NCBI RefSeq assembly: GCF_008107695.1
Contig: NZ_VIRG01000103.1
Span: 124,001-188,000 of the forward strand
Direction of reading: 5' to 3'
Source: Stappia sp. BW2
Lineage (GTDB): Bacteria > Pseudomonadota > Alphaproteobacteria > Rhizobiales > Stappiaceae
Length of the DNA: 64,000 nt
Shown: one piece after another, positions 1 through 7,749 of the stretch
Layout: each line of letters starts with the position of its first letter
Position numbering within the stretch: the stretch's first letter is position 1
The notes under the pieces: model-generated
Seen by the model: only the letters and a program-made list of their open reading frames with translations
Database searches by the model: none
What the model was told of the DNA's origin: nothing
Made by a program: the position numbers and the translations under genes

Positions 1-1035
1 GCTGTCGAGGCCGAACCCTCCTGTGAAGACGGGGCCGTTCGTCTCCAGAAACGAGGTGTACACCACCGTGAAGGACGGCAGCATTGCAATGAAGACCACC
101 AGATAGCAAAAACCGTGCACCAGGACGGACTTGGCAGGTGACATGGACTTCTTGACCGGTCTGCTCGTCATGGCGCCCGCATAGCGGCGCTTTGCCAGAA
201 TCCGTCGCTGAAGCAGCAATGCGCCCATGGAAATCGCGATCATGACCATGGAAATGGTGACTGCCATGGTCGGCGTTCCCGCCATTTCGGAGGTATACTG
301 CGAGTAGGCGATGGTGGACAGGGTCCGCACCCCGTGCCCCAGGATGGCCGGCGTGCCGAAATCGGCAATCGACAGCACAAAGCAGATGATGGCTCCGGTG
401 CTGACCGCGGGAAAGACCAGCGGCAGGGTCACTTTCATGAAGCGCTCGAAAGTGGTGCAGCCGAGATTTTCGGCAGCATCTTCAAACGACTTGTTGATCG
501 TGTTCAGCGCGTTTTCCGTCATCAGATAGATGTAGGGGAAGAACTTGAGGCTGAAGACGAGAACAATGCCGGGAATGCCGTAGATCGTCGGCACGTTGAT
601 GCCAAACTGCTCCAGGAAATTGGTCACGGCGCCGTTTGAACCGAACAGCATGATCCAGGCGTAGGCACCGATGAAAGGCGGGGCGCAGAGCACAAGAACG
701 GCGAACGTCGCGATCACCGCCCGGCCCCTGATGCGGTAACGCGAGGTGCAGAAGGCGAGGGGAACGCCGATCAGGCATGCGCCGAGCATTCCCAGAAAAC
801 CGATCAGCAGCGTGTTCTGGAGGGCGGAGGTATAGTACCTGCGCGTGAACACCTGTATGTAATTGGATATCCCGAGCTCTCCGGTCTTGGCGTCAAAGAA
901 GCTGATGGCGAAGACGTTGAGGATCGGAAGAATGAGGAAAACCGCAAGCAGCAGGACGGCGAGAATGGTCACGATCGTCCAAAAGCCTGGCATGCGCAGC
1001 TTTCCGGACAAGGCGTTGGCGGCAAGACTGGTCAT
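1..1035 (-). CDS. ABC transporter permease (FbpB/AfuB type), partial
   Basis: Inner-membrane permease of a binding-protein-dependent importer. The gene starts at 1035 and runs off the left edge, leaving 345 codons without a stop. The first membrane segment lies at about residues 18-40, and several more follow. The EAA loop that contacts the ATPase is visible near residues 184-204 (DAAENLG...F...LP). After it come a basic stretch and a further hydrophobic segment, as expected where the second half of a fused two-domain FbpB-type permease begins. The start codon overlaps the stop of the ATPase gene (ATGA), so the two are probably translationally coupled. FbpB-type permeases move Fe3+, and AfuB-type ones move hexose phosphates. 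The divergent ROK regulator makes a sugar-type substrate the better guess, but the sequence does not settle it. Confidence 0.88.
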   Translation of the reverse strand, partial: MTSLAANALSGKLRMPGFWTIVTILAVLLLAVFLILPILNVFAISFFDAKTGELGISNYIQVFTRRYYTSALQNTLLIGFLGMLGACLIGVPLAFCTSRYRIRGRAVIATFAVLVLCAPPFIGAYAWIMLFGSNGAVTNFLEQFGINVPTIYGIPGIVLVFSLKFFPYIYLMTENALNTINKSFEDAAENLGCTTFERFMKVTLPLVFPAVSTGAIICFVLSIADFGTPAILGHGVRTLSTIAYSQYTSEMAGTPTMAVTISMVMIAISMGALLLQRRILAKRRYAGAMTSRPVKKSMSPAKSVLVHGFCYLVVFIAMLPSFTVVYTSFLETNGPVFTGGFGLDS

Positions 1036-2114
1036 GACAGGCGCGCTCCCGTGACGCCATCAGCGTAGAGCTGAACTTTGTCTGCAGGGAAGGCCAAAGT
1101 AACCTGATCATCCGGACGAAGCGCAAGAACGTCTGCGGAAGGAGCGGTGATGGCTTCGATCTCTTCTCCCGACGGCAAAACCGCGGCAACGGTCAATTCA
1201 CGGCCCGTGAAGCTCACTTGCCGAACCTTTGCGGTCAGCGTAACCGTTTCTGGTGTGATGCCGTCAGGATTGATCGAGATGAACTCCGGCCGGATCGCCG
1301 CGACCACGGTGTCTCCGGACGAAAGTTTGGCCGCCTGAGGCAGATTGACAGCCAGACCGGCAATGCTGGCACCTGAGGGCGAAAGCGTGAGGCCGAAAAA
1401 GTTGTTTGCCCCAACGAAAGATGCAACGAACCGGTTGGAAGGGTTGTTGTAGACCTCCAGGGGCGCGGCGGCCTGCTGGATAATTCCGCCATACATGACA
1501 CAGACGATATCCGACATCGCCAGGGCTTCTTCCTGGTCGTGCGTCACGTAGACCGTGGTCATGTTCATGGACTGCTGAATGGAGCGAATTTCCCGGCGCA
1601 GATCAACGCGCAGCTTCGCGTCCAGATTGGAAAGAGGCTCATCCATCAGGAGAACCTTTGGATTGATGACAAGCGCCCGGGCAAGCCCTACGCGCTGCTG
1701 CTGGCCGCCGGAGAGTTCGTGCGGCATGCGCGCTGCGTAGGGTGCGAGCTGCACCACTTCAAGGATCTTGGCGACCCGCTCGGCGATTGCGCGCTTGGCA
1801 ACCTTGCGCTGTTTCAGGCCGAAGGCGATGTTGTCGTAGACACTGATATGGGGGAAGACCGCATAGTCCTGAAACACCATGCCGACATCACGCTTGTGGG
1901 CGGGCATATGTTCGATAGCCTGCTCCTCCACACTGATGCCACCGCTGTCTTGCTGGTGAAACCCGGCAATCGTGCGCAGAAGGGTCGTCTTGCCGCAACC
2001 GCTCGGCCCGAGAAGCGTGAAGAATGATCCGGACGGGATCGAGATGTTGATGCCGGACAGGGCGAGGACATCGCCGTAGCTCTTGCGGATGTTCGAAATC
2101 TCGACAGCGGCCAT
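1032..2114 (-). CDS. ABC transporter ATP-binding protein (FbpC/AfuC/PotA type)
   Basis: Cytoplasmic ATPase of the importer, 360 residues, the usual length for the family. Walker A is at residues 36-44 (GPSGCGKTT), the ABC signature LSGGQ at 134-138 and Walker B VLLMDEP at 154-160. The H-loop sits in VYVTHDQEEA. The C-terminal 110 residues or so fit a TOBE-type regulatory domain, as in FbpC and PotA. The gene lies between the binding-protein gene (108-bp gap) and the permease gene (4-base overlap), giving the order binding protein, ATPase, permease on the minus strand. Substrate assignment rests on the neighbours. Confidence 0.93.
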   Translation of the reverse strand: MAAVEISNIRKSYGDVLALSGINISIPSGSFFTLLGPSGCGKTTLLRTIAGFHQQDSGGISVEEQAIEHMPAHKRDVGMVFQDYAVFPHISVYDNIAFGLKQRKVAKRAIAERVAKILEVVQLAPYAARMPHELSGGQQQRVGLARALVINPKVLLMDEPLSNLDAKLRVDLRREIRSIQQSMNMTTVYVTHDQEEALAMSDIVCVMYGGIIQQAAAPLEVYNNPSNRFVASFVGANNFFGLTLSPSGASIAGLAVNLPQAAKLSSGDTVVAAIRPEFISINPDGITPETVTLTAKVRQVSFTGRELTVAAVLPSGEEIEAITAPSADVLALRPDDQVTLAFPADKVQLYADGVTGARLS

Positions 2115-2222
2115 GCAAAGGGACTCCGTTTGCCCGATACGGGCAATGATTTTGATTTTTTGGGAAAAAGACGGGGAGTAGCCCTTGGCTGCCCCCCGTT
2201 CCAGGGAACCCCAGAGTCAGGG

Positions 2223-3215
2223 TTAGTTGAGATCGAGAAGCATGTCGTTCCAGGTCTCGAGCAGACGTGCGCGGTTATCCGCGGCCCAGGCAAAGTCGTA
2301 CTCTGCGTCCGGAACCTGATCGAGAGGGATCAACTCTTCATTGGAGGCCACGTCCTGACGGATCGGACGGCGTCCGATCTTGGCGACGGCAGCCTGAGCA
2401 TCCTTGGAGACGATGAAGTCGATGAAGGCCTTGCCGTTTTCAGCGTTCGGAGCACCCTTCACCAGAGCCATCCCATCCGGTGCAATGGCCGTTCCTTCGC
2501 TCGGGTAGACGATCTTCACGTCTGCTCCACCCAGCTTGTAGCGCAGGGCTGCGTCTTCAAGTGTGATCCCGACAGCCTGCTCTCCATCATTGACGAACCG
2601 CGGCACGGCTCCGGAAGACGCAGACAGGACAGCATTGGACAAAATGCCCTCGTAGACCGCCCAGCCCTCTTCTTCAGTCGGGAAGTCCTGCAGCACCGTA
2701 GCCAGCTGAATGTAGGCCGAGCCCGACTTGTCGGCGCGTGCCGAAGAGATCAAACCCTTGTACTCAGGTTTTGCAAGATCAGCCCAGGAAGTCGGAACCG
2801 GCGCTCCGTCAAGGGCCTCTTCATTGACGATAAAGGCCGTCACGACCGCAGTGAACGGAACCCAGTTCTCGCTTGGCTTGAACTTGGGATTGATGGCCGC
2901 CGCTTCTTTCGGCTCATAGGGCTCGAACAGGTCTGCTGAGAAGTCGATGACGGTTCCGTCGACGCTCCAGATCACGTCACCGGCCGGCTTGTCGCTTTCG
3001 GCCTTCAGCCGGTTCATCAGCTCGCCAGACCCAGCCTTGATGACCTCAACCTTGGTGCCGGTTTCTTCTTCGAACATCGGCACAAGCTCATCCACGAGCT
3101 GTTGCGGCGCTGCGGAATAAACAACCACGGTGCCGTCTGCCAGGGCGTAGGACGTGGTGCCGAGGAGGGCGGCAGTCAGCGCAGCCGCGGTACGGAGTTT
3201 TCTGAAATTGCTCAA
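2223..3215 (-). CDS. Periplasmic solute-binding protein (FbpA/AfuA-like, family 1)
   Basis: Periplasmic receptor for the importer, 330 residues. Residues 1-26 form a clear Sec signal peptide (basic start, hydrophobic core, cleavage after SYALA). The mature protein begins with VVVYSAAPQQLVDEL, the usual first strand of the iron/polyamine/phosphate-sugar binding family. I do not see the paired tyrosines that mark Fe3+-binding FbpA proteins. The segment YPSEGTAIAPDGMAL instead resembles the ligand loop of AfuA-type proteins. It is the first gene of the minus-strand operon and is divergent from a ROK regulator at 3504. Either Fe3+ or an organic phosphate could be the ligand; with the ROK neighbour I lean to a sugar phosphate. 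Confidence 0.88.
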   Translation of the reverse strand: MSNFRKLRTAAALTAALLGTTSYALADGTVVVYSAAPQQLVDELVPMFEEETGTKVEVIKAGSGELMNRLKAESDKPAGDVIWSVDGTVIDFSADLFEPYEPKEAAAINPKFKPSENWVPFTAVVTAFIVNEEALDGAPVPTSWADLAKPEYKGLISSARADKSGSAYIQLATVLQDFPTEEEGWAVYEGILSNAVLSASSGAVPRFVNDGEQAVGITLEDAALRYKLGGADVKIVYPSEGTAIAPDGMALVKGAPNAENGKAFIDFIVSKDAQAAVAKIGRRPIRQDVASNEELIPLDQVPDAEYDFAWAADNRARLLETWNDMLLDLN

Positions 3216-3503
3216 TTTAGTCTCCCGTTACTGTTGGTTCCCTGCTCTCCATCCCGATCCGCTTGATTGTTTTTATGATTGCACGGATCTGCCGGACGAA
3301 AGGCCCCTAATAAGTTTTGTTACGTAACTAAATAAGTCAAGCCCATATTCACAGAACTGTCATAAAAGCTGTAAAATTTTGATTTTTATATATTTTTTCA
3401 ATCGCCTGCACCGAGCCCAAGCTTCGACAAAACCGACAAGGGTGAGATTTTGGGTGATTGTCTGTCAGATCTCGGATAGTGGAAGAGGCTGAGATCAGAA
3501 GCT
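3216..3503. promoter_or_regulatory. Divergent promoter region between importer and ROK regulator
   Basis: A 288-bp AT-rich intergenic stretch between two divergent genes that must hold both promoters. The most AT-rich part is about 3340-3400. Apart from the palindrome at 3319-3328 I see no strong dyad, and I cannot place -35/-10 boxes with certainty. Confidence 0.6.
3319..3328. promoter_or_regulatory. Palindromic operator candidate GTTACGTAAC
   Basis: Perfect 10-bp palindrome GTTACGTAAC in the divergent region, about 104 bp upstream of the binding-protein gene and 176 bp upstream of the ROK gene. ROK repressors usually bind dyads in the promoter of the transporter they control, so this is a reasonable operator candidate. 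Only one copy is visible, which limits confidence. Confidence 0.4.
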
Positions 3504-4649
3504 GTGAGGACCGGTTTGATCAATCTGGGTTATAACGAGCGCCGCGTGATTGAAATGCTCCGGCGGCATGGCGGCCTGTCCCGCAGTGAGCTTGCCCGGG
3601 AGCTGGAAGTCTCTGCACCCACCCTGACTCGCCTGACCTCCAACCTGATTGACAACGGCCTCATCCTCGAAGAAGCCGAGCCGCGCGCGCCAAGCGGTCG
3701 CGGGAAGCCTCAAACTGCCGTAAAGCTCAATCCGGACGGGCTGTTCTCCGTTGGCGTCTATTTCAATCCGGACGACATGCGTATCTGCCTGGCAGATCTC
3801 GAAGGGAACATCAGGACCGAACATATCCAGGAACTGAATGACCACAGTTTCAGTCACATCATGGGCGTGGCCGTTCCGGCCGTCCGCGAGGTGATCAAGA
3901 AAAGCGGTATCGATGTGAACCGCTTGCTCGGATGCGGACTTTCCTTCCCCGGTCACTTTTCACGCAACCCCGGACACGTGTTCCAGATCCCCCAGTTTGC
4001 CAGTTGGCACGACATCGATGTGAACACCGATTTTGAACCCCTGTTCGAGATGCCGGTCTTTCACGAGAACGACGGCAAGGCAGCGATTCTCTCGGAACTG
4101 TATTATGGCGCCGGGCGGAATCTTCGAAACTTCGTGATGATCTGGCTGACCTATGGCATCGGCGGGGCAGTGGTCGTCCAACGGCAACTTTACCGGGGCA
4201 CCAACCGCAACGCGGGGGAGTTCGGCGGCCTTTTCCCGAAGTCTCATCCGAGACCTTCAGGCCAGGATCTGTGCAATCTTCTATCCCGTTCAGGGGTCCC
4301 GATCCGCCGCCTGCGCGAAATCGACGAAAGCTACCGCGATCATCCCGGCGTCCGGGAATGGCTGGACCGGGCAACGGATCAGCTGCGCGGCCTGGCATTG
4401 ACGGTTGCCAGAACACTTGATCCCGGCGCCATCGTCTTTGGCGGCTCGTTGCCGGACTGGATCATCCAGCATTTCGTCCAGCATCTCGGATCGCTGGAAA
4501 TTCTGGGCGAAGACTTTCACGTGGAGCCTCCCGAAATCCGGCTTTCAGACATGAGCGACAAACCCCATCTGGGCGCCGCGACCATTCCCCTCTACCGCGC
4601 CACGACCCCCAGCTATTATTCAGGGCGGGCCCTGAAGGGCTGGTCTTGA
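3504..4649 (+). CDS. ROK family transcriptional regulator (NagC/XylR-like)
   Basis: DNA-binding regulator of 381 residues. The N-terminal winged helix (about residues 10-65) has the ROK pattern RVIEMLRRHGGLSRSELAREL followed by PTLTRLTSNLIDNGLI. The rest is a ROK fold with HENDGKAA and GEFGG segments. The canonical zinc motif CxCGxxGCxE is not visible, so this is a divergent member. The GTG at 3504 fits the domain start. The gene is divergent from the ABC importer, so it probably represses that operon in response to a sugar or sugar derivative. What it binds is not readable from the sequence. Confidence 0.9.
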   Translation: MRTGLINLGYNERRVIEMLRRHGGLSRSELARELEVSAPTLTRLTSNLIDNGLILEEAEPRAPSGRGKPQTAVKLNPDGLFSVGVYFNPDDMRICLADLEGNIRTEHIQELNDHSFSHIMGVAVPAVREVIKKSGIDVNRLLGCGLSFPGHFSRNPGHVFQIPQFASWHDIDVNTDFEPLFEMPVFHENDGKAAILSELYYGAGRNLRNFVMIWLTYGIGGAVVVQRQLYRGTNRNAGEFGGLFPKSHPRPSGQDLCNLLSRSGVPIRRLREIDESYRDHPGVREWLDRATDQLRGLALTVARTLDPGAIVFGGSLPDWIIQHFVQHLGSLEILGEDFHVEPPEIRLSDMSDKPHLGAATIPLYRATTPSYYSGRALKGWS

Positions 4650-4785
4650 CGAGATTGGCTCACAGAGGCTCAAATCGTGGCCGGATGAAAGCTCGGTCGC
4701 AGTTCACCGAGTAAAAAATTTACAAGTTTGCGAAAAGATGGGCTCGCGTTGAGCAAAACGACGCCCTGCTGTTTGTGAGTTTCTG

Positions 4786-5982
4786 GTGCATTCCATGTCG
4801 TGTTTCTCGGTTCCTGTAGACGTCAAAGAAAAGCTGCTGGACCTTGCCGCGCATGTCCTGAAACGGCAAATTTCGATGGATGACACCATTGAAGATCAAT
4901 TCAACGTCAACAGGTTCCTGCAGTTGACGGAGCGTTTTTATGCCGAGACCGGCATCGAACTCGATGTCAATAGTGCCTTTGTGTGGCGGTCGATCGGAGA
5001 ACTTGCCGAGGCAGTGGATCGGGGAAGTCTGCCAGAGCTTCCCAAACTGCTGCAACTTCGGGATGGAGACAAGTCGCGTCCTTTGATCGTGTTCGCCGGG
5101 GGGCTGAGCTGTTTTCTTGAACTGAAAGACCTTCTAAAGGGGCTGGATTACGACGGCGTCATCTACGGAATTCGCCTAAGTCAATTCAACAAGGACGGTT
5201 CCGAGCCTGCACGTGTGTGCGATGAAGTGAAGGCCTGCTGCGAAGAACTCGCAAGCAAGGGGATTACCGGGCCCGTAAGTCTGGTCGGCTATTCGTTTGG
5301 CGGCATATTCGCACTGGAACTCGCCAGAAAGCTTGAAGAAAACGGCCAGGAAGTCAGATTTCTGGGCTTGATCGATCCCCTGCTGAGCGAGCATGCCTGG
5401 CCCTGGCATATTTGGGCCAGCCATACGTTTCGAATTCTCATGCGGCAACTGAGGGGAGTGCCGGGCAAACTTCTGAACAAGAAGCCATTGCGAGGGAGCC
5501 CAGCTCGGGGAGTGCACACCAAACGAAAGCACCTGCAGCTGCTTGTCCATCTACTGCGGCCTTTCTTCCTTCGGTATTGCAATCCGGCCTGGAAAATCTA
5601 TCCGGAACTCTGCGCGGAATGGCGGGAAGACCGTACGCCAGACTACACGCGCAGCGGCCGACAACTTCTCACGATGCGCGGTCTCTACCGGCCAAGCGCT
5701 TACAGCGGAGATCTGGTGTATTATCGGGCTGAAGGCGGAACGCCGATTTTCCAGGCGCAGCAAAAGACTTGGTCTCCCTATCTCCTGAACGCCGAATGGG
5801 TTGACCGGCGTGGAACGCACCTGAGCATCATCGCCGGAAAAAATGGTGTCTTGCTGGGCAGAGATATTGGCAACCGTATGAAGTCACTTTCAACGACGTC
5901 CGGGCGCGTGACTTCCGACAAGTACGCAAGCGGCTCGGCATTTCCGGTTTTCCAGCAAGGTGTTGCAGACGGGGCAACCTGA
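4786..5982 (+). CDS. Thioesterase with degenerate carrier-like N-terminal domain
   Basis: Predicted soluble protein of 398 residues from the GTG at 4786; an ATG at 4795 is also possible. Residues about 15-80 look like an acyl/peptidyl carrier domain: a helix ending in DxxDTIEDQF, then LTERFYAETGIELDV and IGELAEAV. The stretch that should carry the phosphopantetheine serine reads NVNRFLQL, so the attachment residue appears to be missing. From about residue 95 a thioesterase alpha/beta hydrolase follows, with the nucleophile elbow GYSFGG (Ser codon 5293-5295), an acid candidate in LIDPLL and the C-terminal histidine in GTHLSII. Such thioesterases normally end NRPS/PKS lines, but no synthase is nearby. 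It stands alone between the ROK gene and the aminotransferase operon. Confidence 0.8.
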   Translation: MHSMSCFSVPVDVKEKLLDLAAHVLKRQISMDDTIEDQFNVNRFLQLTERFYAETGIELDVNSAFVWRSIGELAEAVDRGSLPELPKLLQLRDGDKSRPLIVFAGGLSCFLELKDLLKGLDYDGVIYGIRLSQFNKDGSEPARVCDEVKACCEELASKGITGPVSLVGYSFGGIFALELARKLEENGQEVRFLGLIDPLLSEHAWPWHIWASHTFRILMRQLRGVPGKLLNKKPLRGSPARGVHTKRKHLQLLVHLLRPFFLRYCNPAWKIYPELCAEWREDRTPDYTRSGRQLLTMRGLYRPSAYSGDLVYYRAEGGTPIFQAQQKTWSPYLLNAEWVDRRGTHLSIIAGKNGVLLGRDIGNRMKSLSTTSGRVTSDKYASGSAFPVFQQGVADGAT

Positions 5983-6193
5983 CTGCCGCTGCCAGCGAGG
6001 CTTGCAAATACCCACCTGGTCGACACCGATGGCACCAATACCATTTCTCTGGCCTTCGAGAGGTCAATTGACGCAAACCGGCTTGTTCCGGCCCCGGTAA
6101 GCCTCGTGACGATGCACGAACAACAGGGCATCGAAGACCACCATCAATCAACCGAGAGAGATAGCGGTCGACGGTTTGTCTCTACCGACTAAG

Positions 6194-6206
6194 TGTGATC
6201 ACATTA
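6194..6206. promoter_or_regulatory. Operator copy 1, TGTGATCACATTA
   Basis: The 10-bp palindrome TGTGATCACA plus TTA, identical over 13 bp to the second copy at 6321-6333. Centre-to-centre distance is 127 bp, about 12 helical turns, compatible with looping. The half-sites abut, so this is not a CRP-type site, which has a 6-bp spacer. The likely binder is the GntR/FCD protein encoded at the end of the operon (9998-10648). Confidence 0.65.
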
Positions 6207-6230
6207 CTCTTTAGAAATTATCCGAAGCGA

Positions 6231-6260
6231 TGCACCTCCATAGAGGTGCACCAATTTTTT
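6231..6260 (+). terminator. Hairpin with T-run between the two operators
   Basis: An 8-bp stem (TGCACCTC pairing with GAGGTGCA), 4-nt loop CATA, then CCAATTTTTT. It could terminate the thioesterase transcript 250 bp after its stop. It could also act as an attenuator if transcription starts near operator copy 1. Confidence 0.6.
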
Positions 6261-6318
6261 GAGCAAAATCAGCCCAAATCTTCAAATTAGCTCATTGACA
6301 GAAACCTCTCGATCCATA

Positions 6319-6333
6319 AATGTGATCACATTA
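6319..6333. promoter_or_regulatory. Operator copy 2, AATGTGATCACATT
   Basis: A 14-bp perfect palindrome at 6319-6332 that contains the same 13-mer as copy 1. It ends about 24 bp before the GTG start, where a bound repressor would block transcription of the aminotransferase operon. Confidence 0.65.
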
Positions 6334-6356
6334 TTCATTCCAGAAGGTCTTGATTA

Positions 6357-7748
6357 GTGCTGAGCACCTCACCGGGAACACCCCTTCATCACGACGCAAT
6401 TGTCAGTGCGGCCGAGCGCATTCTCGCCGACGAGACAGCGATCTTCACGGGTGCGCACGCGCGCAGCAAAGAGGTATTCGCGACGCCGTCCTCAGGCTTC
6501 TTCGATCACGTCCCGCAATATTGGATGCGGGACTGGCCAATGCCGTTTCCAGTTGTGGTCGACAAGGCGTCCGGTAGCGAAGTCTGGGACATTGATGGGA
6601 ATCGTGTGATCGATTTCTGTCTCGGAGACAGCGGCGCGATGTTCGGTCATGGGCCGCAGCCGATTTTGAAAGCCCTTGCCGGCGCGGCGACCCATGGCCT
6701 TACCACGATGCTGCCTTCCAACGACCTTGATGCCGTTGGCGACCTTTTGCGCAGCACATTCGGCATGTCGAAGTGGCAGGTCACGACGACGGCAAGCGAT
6801 GCCAACCGCTTCGCCTTGCGGGTTGCGCGCGCGGTGACCGGGCGCAAGAAGATCCTGGTGTTCGATGGCTGCTATCATGGGGCGGTCGACGAAACATTGG
6901 TGGACCTTGTCGACGGGAAAACGGTGCCGCGTGGTGGCCTGATTGGCCAGGCGGTGGATCTGTCCGAGACGACGGTCTGCATACCCTTCAACGACGTACC
7001 GGCTCTTGAGGCAGCATTGAAGGAGGGGGATATCGCTTGTGTGGTGGCAGAACCTGTCATGACCAATTGCGGCATGATTCTTCCCCAAGCCGGTTTTCAC
7101 AAGACGCTGCGGGATCTGACGCGCGCGACCGGGACACTGCTTCACATTGATGAAACCCATACGGTTTCAACAGGGTACGGTGGATATTCAAAGGTTCACG
7201 GTCTCGAACCGGATATCTTCGTCGTTGGAAAGCCGGTCGGCGGCGGTATTCCGGTGGCTGTATGGGGCATGACGAAAGATGTGGCGAACAGGCTCGACGA
7301 TGCGCGCGCGGCAATTACCGGCACGGGTCACTCGGGCATTGGCACAACGCTCTCTGGCAGCGCATTACAACTCGCCTGCCTCAGGGCCTGCCTCGAAGAG
7401 GTGATGACGACCGAAGCCTACGCCAGAATGAACCGCCATGCCGATATGATCGAGGAGGGCTTCTCGGCCGCTATCAAGCAGTGCCATTTGCCCTGGCATG
7501 TGGGCCGCGTCGGCGCGCGGCTGGAGGTCGTGTTCTCTCCTGATCCATTGCAGAACGCTGCAGAAGCAAAGGCCGCTGCCAATGCGACAATCCAGAAGGC
7601 ACTGCACTCGGCCTTCCTGAACCTCGGATATCTCGTCACCCCATTCCACAACATGGTTCTTGTGGCCCCCACCACAAGCGAAGCAGATGTCGCTGGCCTT
7701 GTTTCCAGCTTCGAGAAAATCCTCCATAGACTCACAGAGGCTGCATAA
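6357..7748 (+). CDS. Class III PLP-dependent aminotransferase (HemL-like fold)
   Basis: PLP enzyme of 463 residues, the normal length for class III aminotransferases and aminomutases. It has the N-terminal substrate-lid region, DIDGNRVIDFCLGDSG, the cofactor segment FDGCYHGAVD, a HIDETHT segment at the usual Asp position, and the Schiff-base lysine in VVGKPVGGG (Lys292). The GTG start has a good ribosome binding site (AGAAGG, 9-nt spacing). It is first in an operon with a glutamine-synthetase-like ligase (1-nt gap), an SDR and a GntR regulator, which suggests catabolism of an amino compound. It resembles glutamate-1-semialdehyde aminomutase in fold, but it is unlikely to be HemL because of this context. 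Substrate unknown. Confidence 0.88.
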   Translation: MLSTSPGTPLHHDAIVSAAERILADETAIFTGAHARSKEVFATPSSGFFDHVPQYWMRDWPMPFPVVVDKASGSEVWDIDGNRVIDFCLGDSGAMFGHGPQPILKALAGAATHGLTTMLPSNDLDAVGDLLRSTFGMSKWQVTTTASDANRFALRVARAVTGRKKILVFDGCYHGAVDETLVDLVDGKTVPRGGLIGQAVDLSETTVCIPFNDVPALEAALKEGDIACVVAEPVMTNCGMILPQAGFHKTLRDLTRATGTLLHIDETHTVSTGYGGYSKVHGLEPDIFVVGKPVGGGIPVAVWGMTKDVANRLDDARAAITGTGHSGIGTTLSGSALQLACLRACLEEVMTTEAYARMNRHADMIEEGFSAAIKQCHLPWHVGRVGARLEVVFSPDPLQNAAEAKAAANATIQKALHSAFLNLGYLVTPFHNMVLVAPTTSEADVAGLVSSFEKILHRLTEAA

Positions 7749-7749
7749 A

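Larger units (their letters stand above)
5983..6356. promoter_or_regulatory. Regulatory region upstream of the aminotransferase operon
   Basis: This 374-bp stretch has no credible gene. It holds two copies of TGTGATCACATTA and, between them, a terminator-like hairpin. A Shine-Dalgarno sequence AGAAGG at 6342-6347 precedes the GTG at 6357. Confidence 0.7.

Noticed and set aside
6194..6333. CRP/FNR-type sites
   Set aside because: The half-sites TGTGA and TCACA abut with no 6-bp spacer, so they do not fit CRP. A GntR-type operator fits better.
6357..7748. Glutamate-1-semialdehyde aminomutase (hemL)
   Set aside because: Same fold, but it is in a GntR-controlled operon with a GS-like ligase and SDR, which does not suit haem synthesis.
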